This document shows positions 7,723-17,263 of a stretch of 32,264 nt of DNA, one piece after another. The notes beneath the pieces are model-generated. The model saw only the letters and a program-made list of their open reading frames with translations. It did no database searches and was not told where the DNA came from. Both the position numbers and the translations under genes were made by a program. Each line of letters opens with the position of its first letter. Position 1 is the first letter of the stretch. This stretch comes from Tissierellaceae bacterium. Its GTDB lineage: Bacteria; Bacillota; Clostridia; Tissierellales; Tissierellaceae. The DNA lies in assembly GCA_018434075.1 (NCBI GenBank), contig JAHDQA010000006.1, forward strand, positions 1 to 32,264, read 5' to 3'.

Positions 7723-8649
7723 TTACACTATTTTACCTATTTCAATTCGATTACCCTTAATATATTCACTAATAGGCATCATTTTTTTCCCTGGAAATTG
7801 AAATTCTTTAACAACAACAAACCCATTATTTGCAGCAATCCAAATGCCGTCGTTGCCAATTTTATAGATAGTACCTACAATCAAATCATGCTCGATTTCT
7901 ACTATATCAACACTATTTACTTTTACAATTTTATCATCATAATAAAAATAAGAACCTGGCCAAGGTTTAAAAGCCCGTATATGATTTTTTATTTTATTTA
8001 TATCACTATTCCAATCTATCCTGCCCATTTCTTTTGTCAACATAGGTGCATACGATGAGAGTTTATCATCTTGTTCAATATAAGCTGCTTTTCCTGATAC
8101 TATTAAGTTGATTGTTTCAAGCAGTGATTCTGCGCCAATTTCAGAAAGTTTATTTGACAGTGTTATAGAATCATCATTTTCTAAAATAGGTAACTCTCTT
8201 TGTAATATAATTGGTCCTGAATCTAGTCCTTCGGTAATTTTCATGGAGGTTATACCAGTGACCGCCTCTCCATTTGCTATTGCCCAATTAATAGGTGCTG
8301 CACCTCTATATTTGGGTAGTAAAGATGCATGTATATTTATATTTTCATACTTAGCTATGTTTAATATTTCTTTTTTTAATATTTGCCCATACGCTATAAC
8401 AACTAAAAAATCTGGATTGAGTTTAGTTATAGTTTCAATAGATTCAATACTGTTAATGCTTGTTGGTTGATAAACATCTAATCCCAATTCAAGAGCTGCT
8501 CTTTTTATAGGCGAAAACTGAAAAGATTTCCCTCTACCTTTTGGTTTATCAGGTTGGGTAATCACTAGCGAGATGTCGTGACCGTTCTCACATAGTTTTT
8601 TTAATGGTTTGACTGCAAATTCTGATGTGCCCATAAAAACAATTTTCAA
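7723..8649 (-). CDS. fmt: Methionyl-tRNA formyltransferase
   Basis: Formylates Met-tRNA(fMet) with 10-formyltetrahydrofolate for translation initiation. The 308 residues carry MGTSEFAV at the N-terminus, NIHASLLPKYRGAAPINWAI with catalytic Asn105 and His107, Asp143 in GLDSGP, and a C-terminal OB-type tRNA-binding domain from about residue 205 (RIDWN, AFKPWPGSYF). The start is TTG at 8649, with GGAAGG nine bases upstream. It lies two bases after the def stop, the usual def-fmt coupling: one enzyme adds the formyl group and the other removes it. Confidence 0.97.
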   Translation of the reverse strand: MKIVFMGTSEFAVKPLKKLCENGHDISLVITQPDKPKGRGKSFQFSPIKRAALELGLDVYQPTSINSIESIETITKLNPDFLVVIAYGQILKKEILNIAKYENINIHASLLPKYRGAAPINWAIANGEAVTGITSMKITEGLDSGPIILQRELPILENDDSITLSNKLSEIGAESLLETINLIVSGKAAYIEQDDKLSSYAPMLTKEMGRIDWNSDINKIKNHIRAFKPWPGSYFYYDDKIVKVNSVDIVEIEHDLIVGTIYKIGNDGIWIAANNGFVVVKEFQFPGKKMMPISEYIKGNRIEIGKIV

Positions 8650-8651
8650 AT

Positions 8652-9125
8652 TTATACACCTTCCTCAGCTTCTGATTCTTTGTATATTTTCTCTGCTCTA
8701 TCTATATATAGAATACCATCTAGATGGTCAATTTCATGCATAAAAGCTCTTGCCAAATAACCAGAAACTTCACGTTTTACGGTGTTTCTATTTTCATCAA
8801 TATATTCAACTATTATTTTTTCAGCTCTTTTTACATATCCTGAATATCCAGGAATTGATAAACAGCCTTCTAAGTCTGTTATTTCTCCTTCAGAATAAGT
8901 AATATTTGGATTGATAGCAATAATTGGACTGTCTTCACCTTCTAACACAATAATTCTTCTTAATATTCCTACTTGTGGGGCAGCTAGTCCGATTCCGTTA
9001 GCATCTCTCATAGTTTCTATCATATCTTGAGCTAATTGTAAAATTCTTTCATCAATTGTTATAATTTCTTTAGATTTTTTACGGAGAATAGGATCCCCTT
9101 CTATTCTAATTTTTCTTATAGCCAT
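8652..9125 (-). CDS. def: Peptide deformylase
   Basis: Iron/zinc enzyme that removes the N-formyl group from nascent proteins. All three family motifs are intact in the 157 residues: GIGLAAPQ (44-51), EGCLS (86-90, metal ligand Cys88) and HEIDH (130-134, metal ligands and catalytic Glu). The ATG start has TAGGAGG. The acidic tail after residue 145 is not conserved. It lies nine bases after priA and just before fmt. Confidence 0.98.
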   Translation of the reverse strand: MAIRKIRIEGDPILRKKSKEIITIDERILQLAQDMIETMRDANGIGLAAPQVGILRRIIVLEGEDSPIIAINPNITYSEGEITDLEGCLSIPGYSGYVKRAEKIIVEYIDENRNTVKREVSGYLARAFMHEIDHLDGILYIDRAEKIYKESEAEEGV

Positions 9126-9134
9126 TTTTTCCTC

Positions 9135-11579
9135 CTATAAAATACTTACTGGATCTATGTCAATACTTATTTTATTAGATCTGTATTTTTTCCTATTTCT
9201 ATTAGTTATAAATACCCACTCAACATATTTTATTAACTCTTCTTTTACTGAACGATCAAATTTTATTAGTAATTGATATCTATAATTATTGTTTATTTTC
9301 TCTATTGGAGCGATATGAGGAGTCCCTATCATTGATATATCTTTGTTCTTACTTTTTAAAATAGAAATAAAATCATCATAATATTCTCCAATTTCTGATT
9401 TAACATCATTCATATTAGGTCCATAAATTGTTATTAGAATAATATTCATAAATGGAGGATATCCAAATTCTTCTCGAAGTTTTATTTCTAAATTATAGAA
9501 ATTTTCATAGTCGTATTCTTTTGCATATTTTATGCTATAATGGTCAGGATTATAAGTTTGAACTATCACATTCCCAGTGGCTTTACCTCTACCTGCTCTC
9601 CCTGACACTTGTGTTATTAACTGAAAAGATCTCTCTGCTGACTTAAAATCAGGTAAGAAAATTGTGCTATCAGCTGCAACAATGCCCACAAGTGAAACAT
9701 TAGGAAAATCAAATCCCTTTGATATCATTTGGGTGCCAATCAATATATCTATTTCATTAGCCTTCATCGCTTCATAAATATTTTGATAATCATCCCGTTG
9801 ATTCATTGTGTCACTGTCAACTCTTTTTATCTTAGCATTAGGAAACATTTTTTTTGTTTGCTCTTCTAGTTTTTCTGTCCCAATGCCAAACTGTTTAAAC
9901 TTATTGCTACCACAATTAGGACATACACTAGGATATTTTTTTGTTTTCCCACAATAATGACATAGAAGCTTATTTTTTTGTTTGTGAACTGTCATACTTA
10001 CATCACAACTATCACATTTTATAACATAACCACAATTTCTGCAAGAAACAAAACTTGAATACCCTCTTTTATTCAAGAACAGTATTACCTGTTCTTTTCT
10101 CTTTAGTGTTAGTAATATTTCTTCATAAAGTGATTTGCTGAATATTGACATGTTGCCTGTATTTAATTCCTCTCTCATGTCAATTACTCTGATTTCTGGC
10201 AATGATGCAAATTCTATTCGATTTTTAATTTCTATTAGTTCATAAAATGAATTTTTAGCATGATAATAACTTTCAATCGAAGGTGTAGCAGAACCTAATA
10301 CTAACTTACTATCTTCTAATTGACATCTTTTTATAGCTACATCGATGGTATTGTATTTAGGATCAATCGAGGATTTATAGCTATATTCATGCTCTTCATC
10401 GATTATTATTATTCCCAAATTATCTACTGGCGCAAAAATCGCTGATCTGGCACCAATAACAATATCCAGCTCACCTTTTTTTATTCTTTTCCATTGGTCT
10501 AGTCTTTGTGATGCAGTGAGTTTGCTATGTAATACTGCTACTCTATCGCCAAATCTGCCAACAAATCTTTCTATAGTCTGTGGTGTTAATGATATTTCAG
10601 GAACTAAAATGATGGAACTCTTATTTAATTTTAACATTTGTTCAACTAATTGCAAATATATCTCAGTTTTTCCGCTTCCTGTGATGCCATGAAGTAAGAA
10701 AAACTTATTATTGCTATTTATTATTCGATCATAAGCATTTTTTTGTTCTTCATTCAATACATGTTTTTTATAAATACAAGAATTATAATGCATTGTTTCA
10801 TAATCTATTTTTTTATTGTTTTCTATTAGCAAATTTTTTTCAACAAGTTTATTTACTGAACTATTTGAAGTGTTAAATTTTGTTAAAATTTCATTTAATG
10901 ACATTTCTTCTTTATCCCACTCGTTTAGCCATATATCTCTTTGCTTAGTAGCATTCTTAGGTAGTAACTTTAACCCCTCATCTATACTGTAATTCTTGGA
11001 TTTTGAGTAAAGCTTAATAAATCTCTGATTTGTATTTTTTAATATAGTGTATTTTAAATCTAAAACAGAATTGTCAACTAATTTGGAGAGTTGTTTTTGA
11101 ATCTTTTCTCCATAAAGTTTATATAGTTGATTAGCTTCAATTATATTGCTGGATTTAAATGCTGCAATTATTTCAACATCATCATTTTGGGGAATATAAT
11201 TTATTTTTTTATTTATTTTATAATATAATTTTATACTTTTGATGTCTGACGGTGGTAAAAATAACGATAAAGCGTCAATATATGTAGAAAGATATTCATT
11301 CTTAATCCACAATGCTAATTCAATTTGTTGTTTTGTGATTAGTGGAACGTCATCAATAATCTCATATATGCTTTTTATATTTTCTAATTTATCTGGTTCA
11401 TTAATATCAGATCTCACGCTAATAATTATTCCAATAGTTGGAGCATTTGTTTTCCCGAATGGAACTAAAACCCTTGCACCAACAGATAAATTAATAGACA
11501 TTTCATCTTCTGCTTTATATGTAAAAGTTTTATCTAATAATTTACTTTTACTAAATAAAATAATATCTAAAAATAGCAA
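9135..11579 (-). CDS. priA: Primosomal protein N' (replication restart helicase PriA)
   Basis: 3'-to-5' superfamily 2 helicase that reloads the replisome at stalled forks. In the 814 residues there is an N-terminal 3'-DNA-binding domain (1-105), a winged-helix region, Walker A GITGSGKTE (298-306), DEEH (394-397), and two zinc-binding knots between about 515 and 560 (CRNCGYVIKCDSC, CHYCGKT, CPNCGS). Helicase motifs such as GTQMISKGFDFPNV and QVSGRAGRG follow. I took the TTG at 11579, with AAAGGGTG upstream. The ribosome site follows a 40-bp palindrome shared with the end of coaBC. Confidence 0.96.
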   Translation of the reverse strand: MLFLDIILFSKSKLLDKTFTYKAEDEMSINLSVGARVLVPFGKTNAPTIGIIISVRSDINEPDKLENIKSIYEIIDDVPLITKQQIELALWIKNEYLSTYIDALSLFLPPSDIKSIKLYYKINKKINYIPQNDDVEIIAAFKSSNIIEANQLYKLYGEKIQKQLSKLVDNSVLDLKYTILKNTNQRFIKLYSKSKNYSIDEGLKLLPKNATKQRDIWLNEWDKEEMSLNEILTKFNTSNSSVNKLVEKNLLIENNKKIDYETMHYNSCIYKKHVLNEEQKNAYDRIINSNNKFFLLHGITGSGKTEIYLQLVEQMLKLNKSSIILVPEISLTPQTIERFVGRFGDRVAVLHSKLTASQRLDQWKRIKKGELDIVIGARSAIFAPVDNLGIIIIDEEHEYSYKSSIDPKYNTIDVAIKRCQLEDSKLVLGSATPSIESYYHAKNSFYELIEIKNRIEFASLPEIRVIDMREELNTGNMSIFSKSLYEEILLTLKRKEQVILFLNKRGYSSFVSCRNCGYVIKCDSCDVSMTVHKQKNKLLCHYCGKTKKYPSVCPNCGSNKFKQFGIGTEKLEEQTKKMFPNAKIKRVDSDTMNQRDDYQNIYEAMKANEIDILIGTQMISKGFDFPNVSLVGIVAADSTIFLPDFKSAERSFQLITQVSGRAGRGKATGNVIVQTYNPDHYSIKYAKEYDYENFYNLEIKLREEFGYPPFMNIILITIYGPNMNDVKSEIGEYYDDFISILKSKNKDISMIGTPHIAPIEKINNNYRYQLLIKFDRSVKEELIKYVEWVFITNRNRKKYRSNKISIDIDPVSIL

Positions 11580-11594
11580 TTTTCCACACCCTTT

Positions 11595-11634
11595 ATATTA
11601 GAATAAAGCTAGTTAACTAGCTTTATTCTAATAT
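11595..11634. repeat. Perfect 40-bp palindrome at the coaBC/priA junction
   Basis: Twenty bases (11595-11614, ending GCTAGTT) are followed with no spacer by their exact reverse complement (11615-11634). The coaBC stop TAA (11625-11623) lies inside one arm, and the priA ribosome site begins within about ten bases of the other end. No T-run follows on the minus strand, so it is not a normal terminator. In RNA it would form a stem of about 18 bp with a tight loop. Confidence 0.85.
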
Positions 11635-12822
11635 TGCTTTTATTCTATCTATTATAATTCTTGCCAATTCACTTTTTTTCATAATTGGTAAATTTTCTAT
11701 GGTTCCGTCGCTATAGATTATTGAAACTATATTTGTATCAACTTCAAAGCCTGCGCCTTCAACTGTTACATCATTGGCAATTATGAAATCAAGATTTTTC
11801 TGTTGTATTTTTTTTGTTGCATTTTCAATTAATTCTTCAGTTTCTGCAGCAAAACCCACTATTATTTGGTTATCTCTTTTCTTAGCTCCAAAATATGCAG
11901 CAACATCTGGATTTTTTTCAAAGTCTATCTCAAGTATGTCTTTCCCTATTTCTTTTTTTAATTTTTGATCTGAGAAATGTGTAGGTTTGTAATCCGAAGG
12001 TGCAGCAGCTTTTATTAATACATCTGCATTATTAAAGTATAGGTCGATCTTTTCTAGCATTTGCTGTGTTGTAGTAACTCTTTCAAACTTTACATTTTCT
12101 GGGGTGTCTAAATCCGTTGGACCTGATATTAGTATAACATGTGCACCTCGTCTACTAGCTTCTCTTGCAATTTCATATCCCATTTTTCCACTAGATTTAT
12201 TCGTAATATATCTAACCGGATCAATAGCTTCCTGTGTCGGACCAGCGGTAACAATGATTTTTTTACCTAATAAATCTTTCTCAGTAAAGTAATTTTTGAG
12301 ATATTCAATAATTTGAATAGGTTCTGCCATCTTGCCAGTTCCCTCATCTCCACAAGCAAGTCTACCCTCCCCCGGATTTATAAATTCATAGCCTAGCTCT
12401 TTTAATATTCTTATGTTATTTTGGAGAATTGGATTCTTGTACATTTGAGTATTCATTGATGGTGCAAAAATAACTTTTTTGCTAGTAGCCATAATAACTG
12501 TAGTTAGTAGATTGTCAGCTATTCCATTTGCCACTTTACCTATTGTATTAGCAGTTGCAGGCGCAACTAAAATAACATCAGCTTTTTTTGCCAAAGAAAT
12601 ATGTTCAACTTCCATTTCATTGACTAGACCAAACATATCATAATGAACTCTACTTTGCGACATTGTTTGAAATGCTAGAGGTGTTACAAATTCAGTTGCT
12701 GCTTTTGTCATTATTACTTCAACATTTGAGCCTTCCTTCTTCAATTTACTTATCAAATCCAGTGTTTTATATATCGCAATGCCGCCTGTCACACCTATTA
12801 TTATATTTTTATTCTTGAGCAC
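11623..12822 (-). CDS. coaBC: Bifunctional CoaBC: phosphopantothenoylcysteine decarboxylase / phosphopantothenate-cysteine ligase
   Basis: Catalyses two successive steps of coenzyme A synthesis. The N-terminal FMN-dependent CoaC half (about 1-180) has GVTGGIAIYK, VEHISLAK (active His), APATANTIGKVANG, APSMNTQMY and GRLACGDEGTGKM (active Cys). The CoaB half (about 185-399) has VTAGPTQEAIDPVRYITN, SSGKMG, AAAPSDYKP and GFAAET. The GTG at 12822 gives MLKNKNIIIGVTGG, matches family N-termini and has AGGTGA five bases upstream. The GTG at 12831, right after the rpoZ stop, is the alternative and would add three residues. Confidence 0.96.
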   Translation of the reverse strand: MLKNKNIIIGVTGGIAIYKTLDLISKLKKEGSNVEVIMTKAATEFVTPLAFQTMSQSRVHYDMFGLVNEMEVEHISLAKKADVILVAPATANTIGKVANGIADNLLTTVIMATSKKVIFAPSMNTQMYKNPILQNNIRILKELGYEFINPGEGRLACGDEGTGKMAEPIQIIEYLKNYFTEKDLLGKKIIVTAGPTQEAIDPVRYITNKSSGKMGYEIAREASRRGAHVILISGPTDLDTPENVKFERVTTTQQMLEKIDLYFNNADVLIKAAAPSDYKPTHFSDQKLKKEIGKDILEIDFEKNPDVAAYFGAKKRDNQIIVGFAAETEELIENATKKIQQKNLDFIIANDVTVEGAGFEVDTNIVSIIYSDGTIENLPIMKKSELARIIIDRIKAILE

Positions 12823-12831
12823 AGCATTCAC

Positions 12832-13038
12832 CTACTTACTTAAATATTGGACGGGAATTTCATATTTTACTTGTCCAGTCGCAATCTCTTCAAGTGCTAT
12901 GCATACTGGTTTGTTTGATTCAGAATTCACTCTAGGTTTTGATCCATCGATTATTTGCCTTGCTCTCTTAGCGGCTACAGTAGCTAAAACATATTTATTA
13001 TCGCAACTGTTTAAAAAATCATCTAAATTTCTATTCAT
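12832..13038 (-). CDS. rpoZ: DNA-directed RNA polymerase omega subunit
   Basis: Small subunit that helps assemble RNA polymerase by binding beta-prime. The 68-residue product has the conserved NKYVLATVAAKRARQI and the ALEEIATGQVKYE block. The start ATG has GGAGG upstream and overlaps the gmk stop by eight bases. In a standard gmk-rpoZ-coaBC order. Confidence 0.96.
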   Translation of the reverse strand: MNRNLDDFLNSCDNKYVLATVAAKRARQIIDGSKPRVNSESNKPVCIALEEIATGQVKYEIPVQYLSK

Positions 13039-13654
13039 TTAATACGCCTCCTAAACCTAAGATTTTTTGTTTAATGTCTTTTTGCCTTTTAACCCTTAAC
13101 TTTTCAGCATGAATTATTGCTTCTATATCTTCAACGGCCTTTTCTACTTTATCGTTGACAACAAAGAAATCATATTCACCAACAAAATCCAATTCCTTAA
13201 AAGCATTCTCAAAACGGGTGTTAATATCCGCTTCGCTCTCCGTACCCCTCTTTACAATTCTATTTTTGAGTTCATCCATCGTAGGTGGCAACAAGAATAT
13301 GAATACTGCATCTTTACAATTATTCTTAATCTGCAATGCACCTTGTACATCTATCTCCAATAGAACTATTTCACCATTATCTATTTGTTCATAAACAAAT
13401 TCCTTTGGTGTCCCATAGTAGTGATTATGTACCAATGCATACTCTAAGAATTTATTATCATTCACCATATTTTCAAACTCTTTTTCTGAAACGAAGTAGT
13501 AGTTCTTGCCATTCTCTTCACCAACACGCGGCTTTCTTGTTGTTACAGATACTGAAAATATTATGTCATTTCTTTTCTCCATCAACGCTTTACTGACTGT
13601 TCCCTTTCCGCTACCAGAAGGGCCAGACAACACTAACAGAAATCCTTTACTCAT
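13031..13654 (-). CDS. gmk: Guanylate kinase
   Basis: Phosphorylates GMP to GDP with ATP. In the 207-residue product the P-loop is GPSGSGKGT (10-18), followed by [24 protein letters not shown] for GMP binding and [10 protein letters not shown]. The lid segment is [16 protein letters not shown]. The ATG at 13654 has AAGGTG six bases upstream and overlaps the remA stop by eight bases. A GTG three codons further up lies in that ribosome site and is less likely. Confidence 0.97.
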   Translation of the reverse strand: MSKGFLLVLSGPSGSGKGTVSKALMEKRNDIIFSVSVTTRKPRVGEENGKNYYFVSEKEFENMVNDNKFLEYALVHNHYYGTPKEFVYEQIDNGEIVLLEIDVQGALQIKNNCKDAVFIFLLPPTMDELKNRIVKRGTESEADINTRFENAFKELDFVGEYDFFVVNDKVEKAVEDIEAIIHAEKLRVKRQKDIKQKILGLGGVLNE

Positions 13655-13919
13655 ATTTCTCACCTTCTTTAGTTTGTTCGTGGTATTCTTTGTTTTGTAA
13701 TCTATGTGATAATGTTTCTGGTTGCAAAGGAGATAATACTATATGTCCGCTATCCATAATTAAGACTGCTCTAGTTCTTCTCCCATAAGTAGCATCAATA
13801 AGTGAATTCGATTCTTTTGCTTCTTGTATCATTCTTTTTATTGGAGCTGATTCTGGACTTAAAACCACTATAATTCTACCTGTAGCTACCATGTTTCCAA
13901 AGCCTATATTAGTAAACAA
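13647..13919 (-). CDS. remA: RemA/DUF370 DNA-binding regulator
   Basis: Small DNA-binding protein. In Bacillus, RemA activates biofilm matrix operons and osmoprotection genes and forms a ring-like oligomer. The 90-residue product has [52 protein letters not shown] and ending [12 protein letters not shown], which match the family along the full length. The start is TTG, with GGAG about 11 bases upstream. It lies between yicC and gmk, the conserved Firmicutes place. Its target genes in this organism are not known. Confidence 0.94.
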   Translation of the reverse strand: MFTNIGFGNMVATGRIIVVLSPESAPIKRMIQEAKESNSLIDATYGRRTRAVLIMDSGHIVLSPLQPETLSHRLQNKEYHEQTKEGEKYE

Positions 13920-13934
13920 AATATATCATCTCCT

Positions 13935-14813
13935 TTACTCAATATTTTGAACTTGCTCTCTTATTTTTTCTAATTCTGTTTTTAATTCTACAACTTTATT
14001 AGTAATATTTAAATTAGTAGATTTACTTCCTATTGTATTACATTCTCTATTAATTTCTTGAATTAAGAAATCTAATTTTCTTCCTACTGAATCCTCATTT
14101 TCTATTATATGTTTAAATTGAATCAAGTGACTTTTTAGTCTTATTAATTCTTCATCTATACTTGATTTATCTGCAAATACTGCTATTTCCATTGCCAATC
14201 TATCCATATCAATTGGGACATTTTCTAATATTGAGCTAATTCTTTGCTCTAGTTTTTCTTTATAATCTTCTACCACAGTATTGGAAATTGATTCTATCGA
14301 GCATATTATATCTTCGATATTTTTAATTTTTACTAAGAAATCATTCTTTAATTGATTGCCTTCTTTTGCTCTCATAGCATTATAATCATCTAGTGCTCCT
14401 TGAAGTGCTAAGCTTATCGCATTTAACAATATTGTCTCATCTATTTCTTGTTCTTGATGTTTAATTATGTCAGAGAATCCAATGAAATCAGAAATGTTAA
14501 GTTCTCCAGGGATTTCCAAGCTGTTTTTAATGTCATTAAAAGCAGATAAATACGATTTGGCAACATTTACTTCCGGCACAATTTTTACTAATGATGCATC
14601 TAGGAAGTCGAAAGAAAAATAAATATCCACCTTTCCTCTACTAATATTTTGCTTTGTTATCTTTTTTATAAAATCTTCATGCTTTTGCAAATACCTAGGT
14701 AATTTTATATTTATATCTAAGTATCTATGATTAACAGATTTTATTTCACATTGTACCTTCAAATTAGAATCTTCAAAAATACTTTTTCCATATCCTGTCA
14801 TGCTTCGTATCAA
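13935..14813 (-). CDS. yicC: YicC family endoribonuclease
   Basis: YicC-family protein, shown in other bacteria to be an endoribonuclease that affects small-RNA turnover. The 292-residue product has the N-terminal block MTGYG and EIKSVNHRYLDINIKLPR, and the C-terminal DUF1732 block DEELIRLKSHL, GRKLDFLIQEINRECNTIGSK and VVELKTELEKIREQVQN. The start is TTG at 14813, with AGGTGAT upstream. An internal ATG five codons in is the alternative. It is the first gene of the long leftward operon, directly under a good promoter. Confidence 0.94.
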   Translation of the reverse strand: MIRSMTGYGKSIFEDSNLKVQCEIKSVNHRYLDINIKLPRYLQKHEDFIKKITKQNISRGKVDIYFSFDFLDASLVKIVPEVNVAKSYLSAFNDIKNSLEIPGELNISDFIGFSDIIKHQEQEIDETILLNAISLALQGALDDYNAMRAKEGNQLKNDFLVKIKNIEDIICSIESISNTVVEDYKEKLEQRISSILENVPIDMDRLAMEIAVFADKSSIDEELIRLKSHLIQFKHIIENEDSVGRKLDFLIQEINRECNTIGSKSTNLNITNKVVELKTELEKIREQVQNIE

Positions 14814-14887
14814 TATATCACCTCATTTTTATACTATTATATTTCTATTTTATAAATTATAATATACTTTATTAAGATATTTTAATA

Positions 14888-14916
14888 TTTATATTAACTT
14901 TTACTTTTTTTTTCAA
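14888..14916 (-). promoter_or_regulatory. Promoter of the yicC-rpe operon
   Basis: Minus-strand TTGAAA (14916-14911), a 17-bp spacer and TATAAA (14893-14888), close to sigma-A consensus. It leaves an untranslated leader of about 68 nt before yicC. It overlaps the proposed rqcH promoter on the other strand. Confidence 0.75.
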
Positions 14917-14927
14917 TCTGTTATTAT
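14900..14927 (+). promoter_or_regulatory. Possible rqcH promoter
   Basis: TTTACT (14900-14905), a 16-bp spacer and TATTAT (14922-14927). The expected transcript start is about 20 nt before the ATG at 14956. The match is moderate in AT-rich DNA, and other -10 boxes (for example TATTGT at 14925) are possible. It lies face-to-face with the yicC promoter. Confidence 0.4.
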
Positions 14928-14955
14928 TGTATAAGAAAGAGATGGTGATTTATCA

Positions 14956-16725
14956 ATGTCATATGATGGAATAGTAACAAAAGCGGTTGTGAATGAATTG
15001 AACACTTTATTGAAAGATGGAAGAATTGATAAAGTTTATCAACCAGAAAAAGATGAAGTAATTATCCAGATATACAACAATGGTACAAATTATAAATTAC
15101 TAATTTCCGCTAGCAGTACTTATCCTAGAATGTATATAACAAATAATACTTATAAAAACCCTGTCAGTGCTCCTGCATATTGTATGCTATTGAGGAAGAA
15201 TTTACAAGGCTTGAGAATATCTTCTATTGAACAACATTTATTAGATAGAGTAGTTATCATTACTGTAAGTGGAAAAGATGAATTAGGTTATCAAGAATAT
15301 AAACAAATTGTTGTTGAAATAATGGGAAAGTATAGCAATATTATATTAGTAGATAAAAGTTCAAATAAAGTGATAGACGCTATCAAACGCGTTAATAAAG
15401 ATATGTCAAGAGTAAGAGAAGTTCTACCAGGTTTGGAATACACTCTTCCACCTTTGAATGATAAAATTGATCCTAGAGATGTAGATTTGAATCTATTTAA
15501 GGAAATAATTGACAAAAATAATAAAAATCTCAGAGTAGATAAGTTTCTTTATCAGAATTTTTTAGGATTGAGTCCACTCATATCAAAAGAAATTTGTATG
15601 CGTTCTAATATCTTTATCGACAGAACATTGTTGAGCTTAGCGGATATAGAAATACTTGCAATTTACAATGCTTTTATTGATGTTATCAATAAAGTTAATA
15701 ACAACGAATTTTTGCCTACCGCAAATATTGAAAAAGATGGAAAAGTGAATTATTTCTATGTTTTTCCATTAGCTCAATTTAATGCAGCAAATGATATATA
15801 TTTCGAAAGTGTATCTAAGTTGCTCGATTTTATATATTATAAAATCGACAAAGATGACAGAATAAAACAGAAATCTTCATCTATTCGTAAAATAGTTGAA
15901 AATAGAATTGAAAAGCTGGAATACAAATTGTCAAAAATCCAAGAAGAGTTACTTGAGAGCACAGAAAGAGAGAAGTACAAGATATATGCAGACTTAATTC
16001 AATCAAATATCCACATTATTCCTAAAGGAGCTGCAATAGTTAAATTGAGTAATTTTTATGATGCAGAACAAAAAACAATCGAGATACCTCTAGATGTTAA
16101 ATTGTCACCTGCCGCAAATGCTCAAAAATACTATAAAAAGTATGCAAAATTAAAAGCTGCTTCAAAAATCCTAAAAGAACAAATTGCAGAGGCTCAAAAC
16201 GAGATATTTTATTTAGAAAGCATCATAGTTAGTTTAAATTTAGTTAATGAATTTGATGAACTGGAGGAAATTAAAGATGAGTTAACAAAGAACGGATATA
16301 TAAAAAAGCCTTCAGGGAAAAAGAAAATAGAGAATGGCAAAAAAACTAAACCACTTCATTATTTGTCTAGTGATGGTTTTGATATTTATGTAGGAAAAAA
16401 TAATAAACAAAATGAATATTTAACTACTAGATTTGCTAAAAAAGACGATTTGTGGTTCCATGCAAAAAATATTCCAGGGAGTCATGTAATTGTAAAAGCT
16501 CAGAATTCAGAAATCCCAGAATCTACTATTATTGAAGCAGCTTATTTAGCCGCATTATTTAGTAAAAACAATATGGAAAGAAAAGTTGACGTAGACTTCA
16601 CTAAAAGAGTGTTTGTGAAAAAACCTAAAGATACTAAATATGGTTTTGTTAATTATGACAATTTCAAAACCATAACAATTGATTTAAATGAATTTGATGC
16701 AACAAAAATAAGAAAGATAGATTAA
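14956..16725 (+). CDS. rqcH: NFACT family protein RqcH (FbpA-like), ribosome quality control
   Basis: Binds stalled 50S subunits and recruits tRNA(Ala) to add C-terminal Ala tails that mark the nascent chain for degradation. It was first annotated as a fibronectin-binding protein. The 589 residues contain NFACT-N (1-200) with MLLRKNLQG and the Asp97-Arg98 pair (LLDRVV) at the same numbers as the pair needed for Ala tailing in Bacillus. A long coiled-coil middle (about 295-440) and the C-terminal NFACT-R domain (KDDLWFHAKNIPGSHVIVK) follow. The ATG start has a weak GGTGAT site. It is alone on the plus strand between two leftward operons. Confidence 0.95.
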   Translation: MSYDGIVTKAVVNELNTLLKDGRIDKVYQPEKDEVIIQIYNNGTNYKLLISASSTYPRMYITNNTYKNPVSAPAYCMLLRKNLQGLRISSIEQHLLDRVVIITVSGKDELGYQEYKQIVVEIMGKYSNIILVDKSSNKVIDAIKRVNKDMSRVREVLPGLEYTLPPLNDKIDPRDVDLNLFKEIIDKNNKNLRVDKFLYQNFLGLSPLISKEICMRSNIFIDRTLLSLADIEILAIYNAFIDVINKVNNNEFLPTANIEKDGKVNYFYVFPLAQFNAANDIYFESVSKLLDFIYYKIDKDDRIKQKSSSIRKIVENRIEKLEYKLSKIQEELLESTEREKYKIYADLIQSNIHIIPKGAAIVKLSNFYDAEQKTIEIPLDVKLSPAANAQKYYKKYAKLKAASKILKEQIAEAQNEIFYLESIIVSLNLVNEFDELEEIKDELTKNGYIKKPSGKKKIENGKKTKPLHYLSSDGFDIYVGKNNKQNEYLTTRFAKKDDLWFHAKNIPGSHVIVKAQNSEIPESTIIEAAYLAALFSKNNMERKVDVDFTKRVFVKKPKDTKYGFVNYDNFKTITIDLNEFDATKIRKID

Positions 16726-16739
16726 AAATCTATCTTTCT
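16706..16739. terminator. Hairpin terminator between convergent rqcH and pyrR
   Basis: AGAAAGATAGAT (16711-16722) pairs with ATCTATCTTTCT (16728-16739) around a 5-nt loop. Both stop codons lie in or beside it: rqcH TAA at 16723-16725, pyrR TAG at 16732-16730. On the minus strand TATTTTTG follows the stem, a fair U-run for pyrR. On the plus strand no U-run follows, so termination of rqcH is less sure. Confidence 0.7.
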
Positions 16740-17263
16740 AGTATTATTACTTCATCAGAATCATCAATTTCTATTAATTTAACCGAAACAATTTCGTTGG
16801 ATGCTGTAGGAACATTTTTGCCTATAAAATCAGGTCTTATTGGCAATTCCCTATGGCCTCTATCTACCAAAACAGCAAGTTGAACCTTTTTTGGTCTTCC
16901 TTGATCCATTAGCGCATCTAACGCAGCTCTTACAGTTCTGCCCGTATAAATAACATCATCAACCAGGACGATAATCTTATTGTTGATGTCATAATTTATT
17001 TTTTCCACTACATAAGGATCATTATTTATCTTATCTAAGTCATCTCTGTAAAATTGTATGTCTAATATACAAACAGGTGGTTTTTCACCTTCTATTTCTT
17101 CAATTTTCTCACTTATTCTATTTGCTAATGGCACTCCTCTTGTCTTAATTCCGACCAAGATCATGTTTTCAGTGCCTTTATTTCTTTCAATGATCTCATT
17201 AGATATTCTAGTAATTGCTCTTTTTATGGCTAACTCATCCATTATTTTAGCTTTTATTATCAT
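16730..17263 (-). CDS. pyrR: PyrR, pyrimidine operon attenuator / uracil phosphoribosyltransferase
   Basis: UMP-sensing RNA-binding regulator of pyrimidine synthesis genes, with weak uracil phosphoribosyltransferase activity. The 177-residue product has the type I PRTase PRPP loop [20 protein letters not shown] and the PyrR-specific [18 protein letters not shown]. The ATG start, with GAGGG upstream, overlaps the rluD stop by 17 bases. The N-terminus ([15 protein letters not shown]) fits the family. No pyrimidine synthesis gene or PyrR-type attenuator is seen in this window, so its targets are elsewhere. Confidence 0.96.
   Translation of the reverse strand: MIIKAKIMDELAIKRAITRISNEIIERNKGTENMILVGIKTRGVPLANRISEKIEEIEGEKPPVCILDIQFYRDDLDKINNDPYVVEKINYDINNKIIVLVDDVIYTGRTVRAALDALMDQGRPKKVQLAVLVDRGHRELPIRPDFIGKNVPTASNEIVSVKLIEIDDSDEVIILER

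Noticed and set aside
11239..11601. Plus-strand 120-codon frame opposite the start of priA
   Set aside because: It covers the conserved PriA N-terminal domain on the other strand and runs into the 40-bp palindrome; there is no support of its own.
12779..13042. Plus-strand 87-codon frame opposite coaBC/rpoZ
   Set aside because: It is a shadow of two well-supported minus-strand genes, with no ribosome site or family match.
16711..16739. PyrR-binding attenuator at the pyrR end
   Set aside because: The hairpin lies after pyrR and at the convergent rqcH end, not in a pyr leader, and lacks an anti-antiterminator arrangement.
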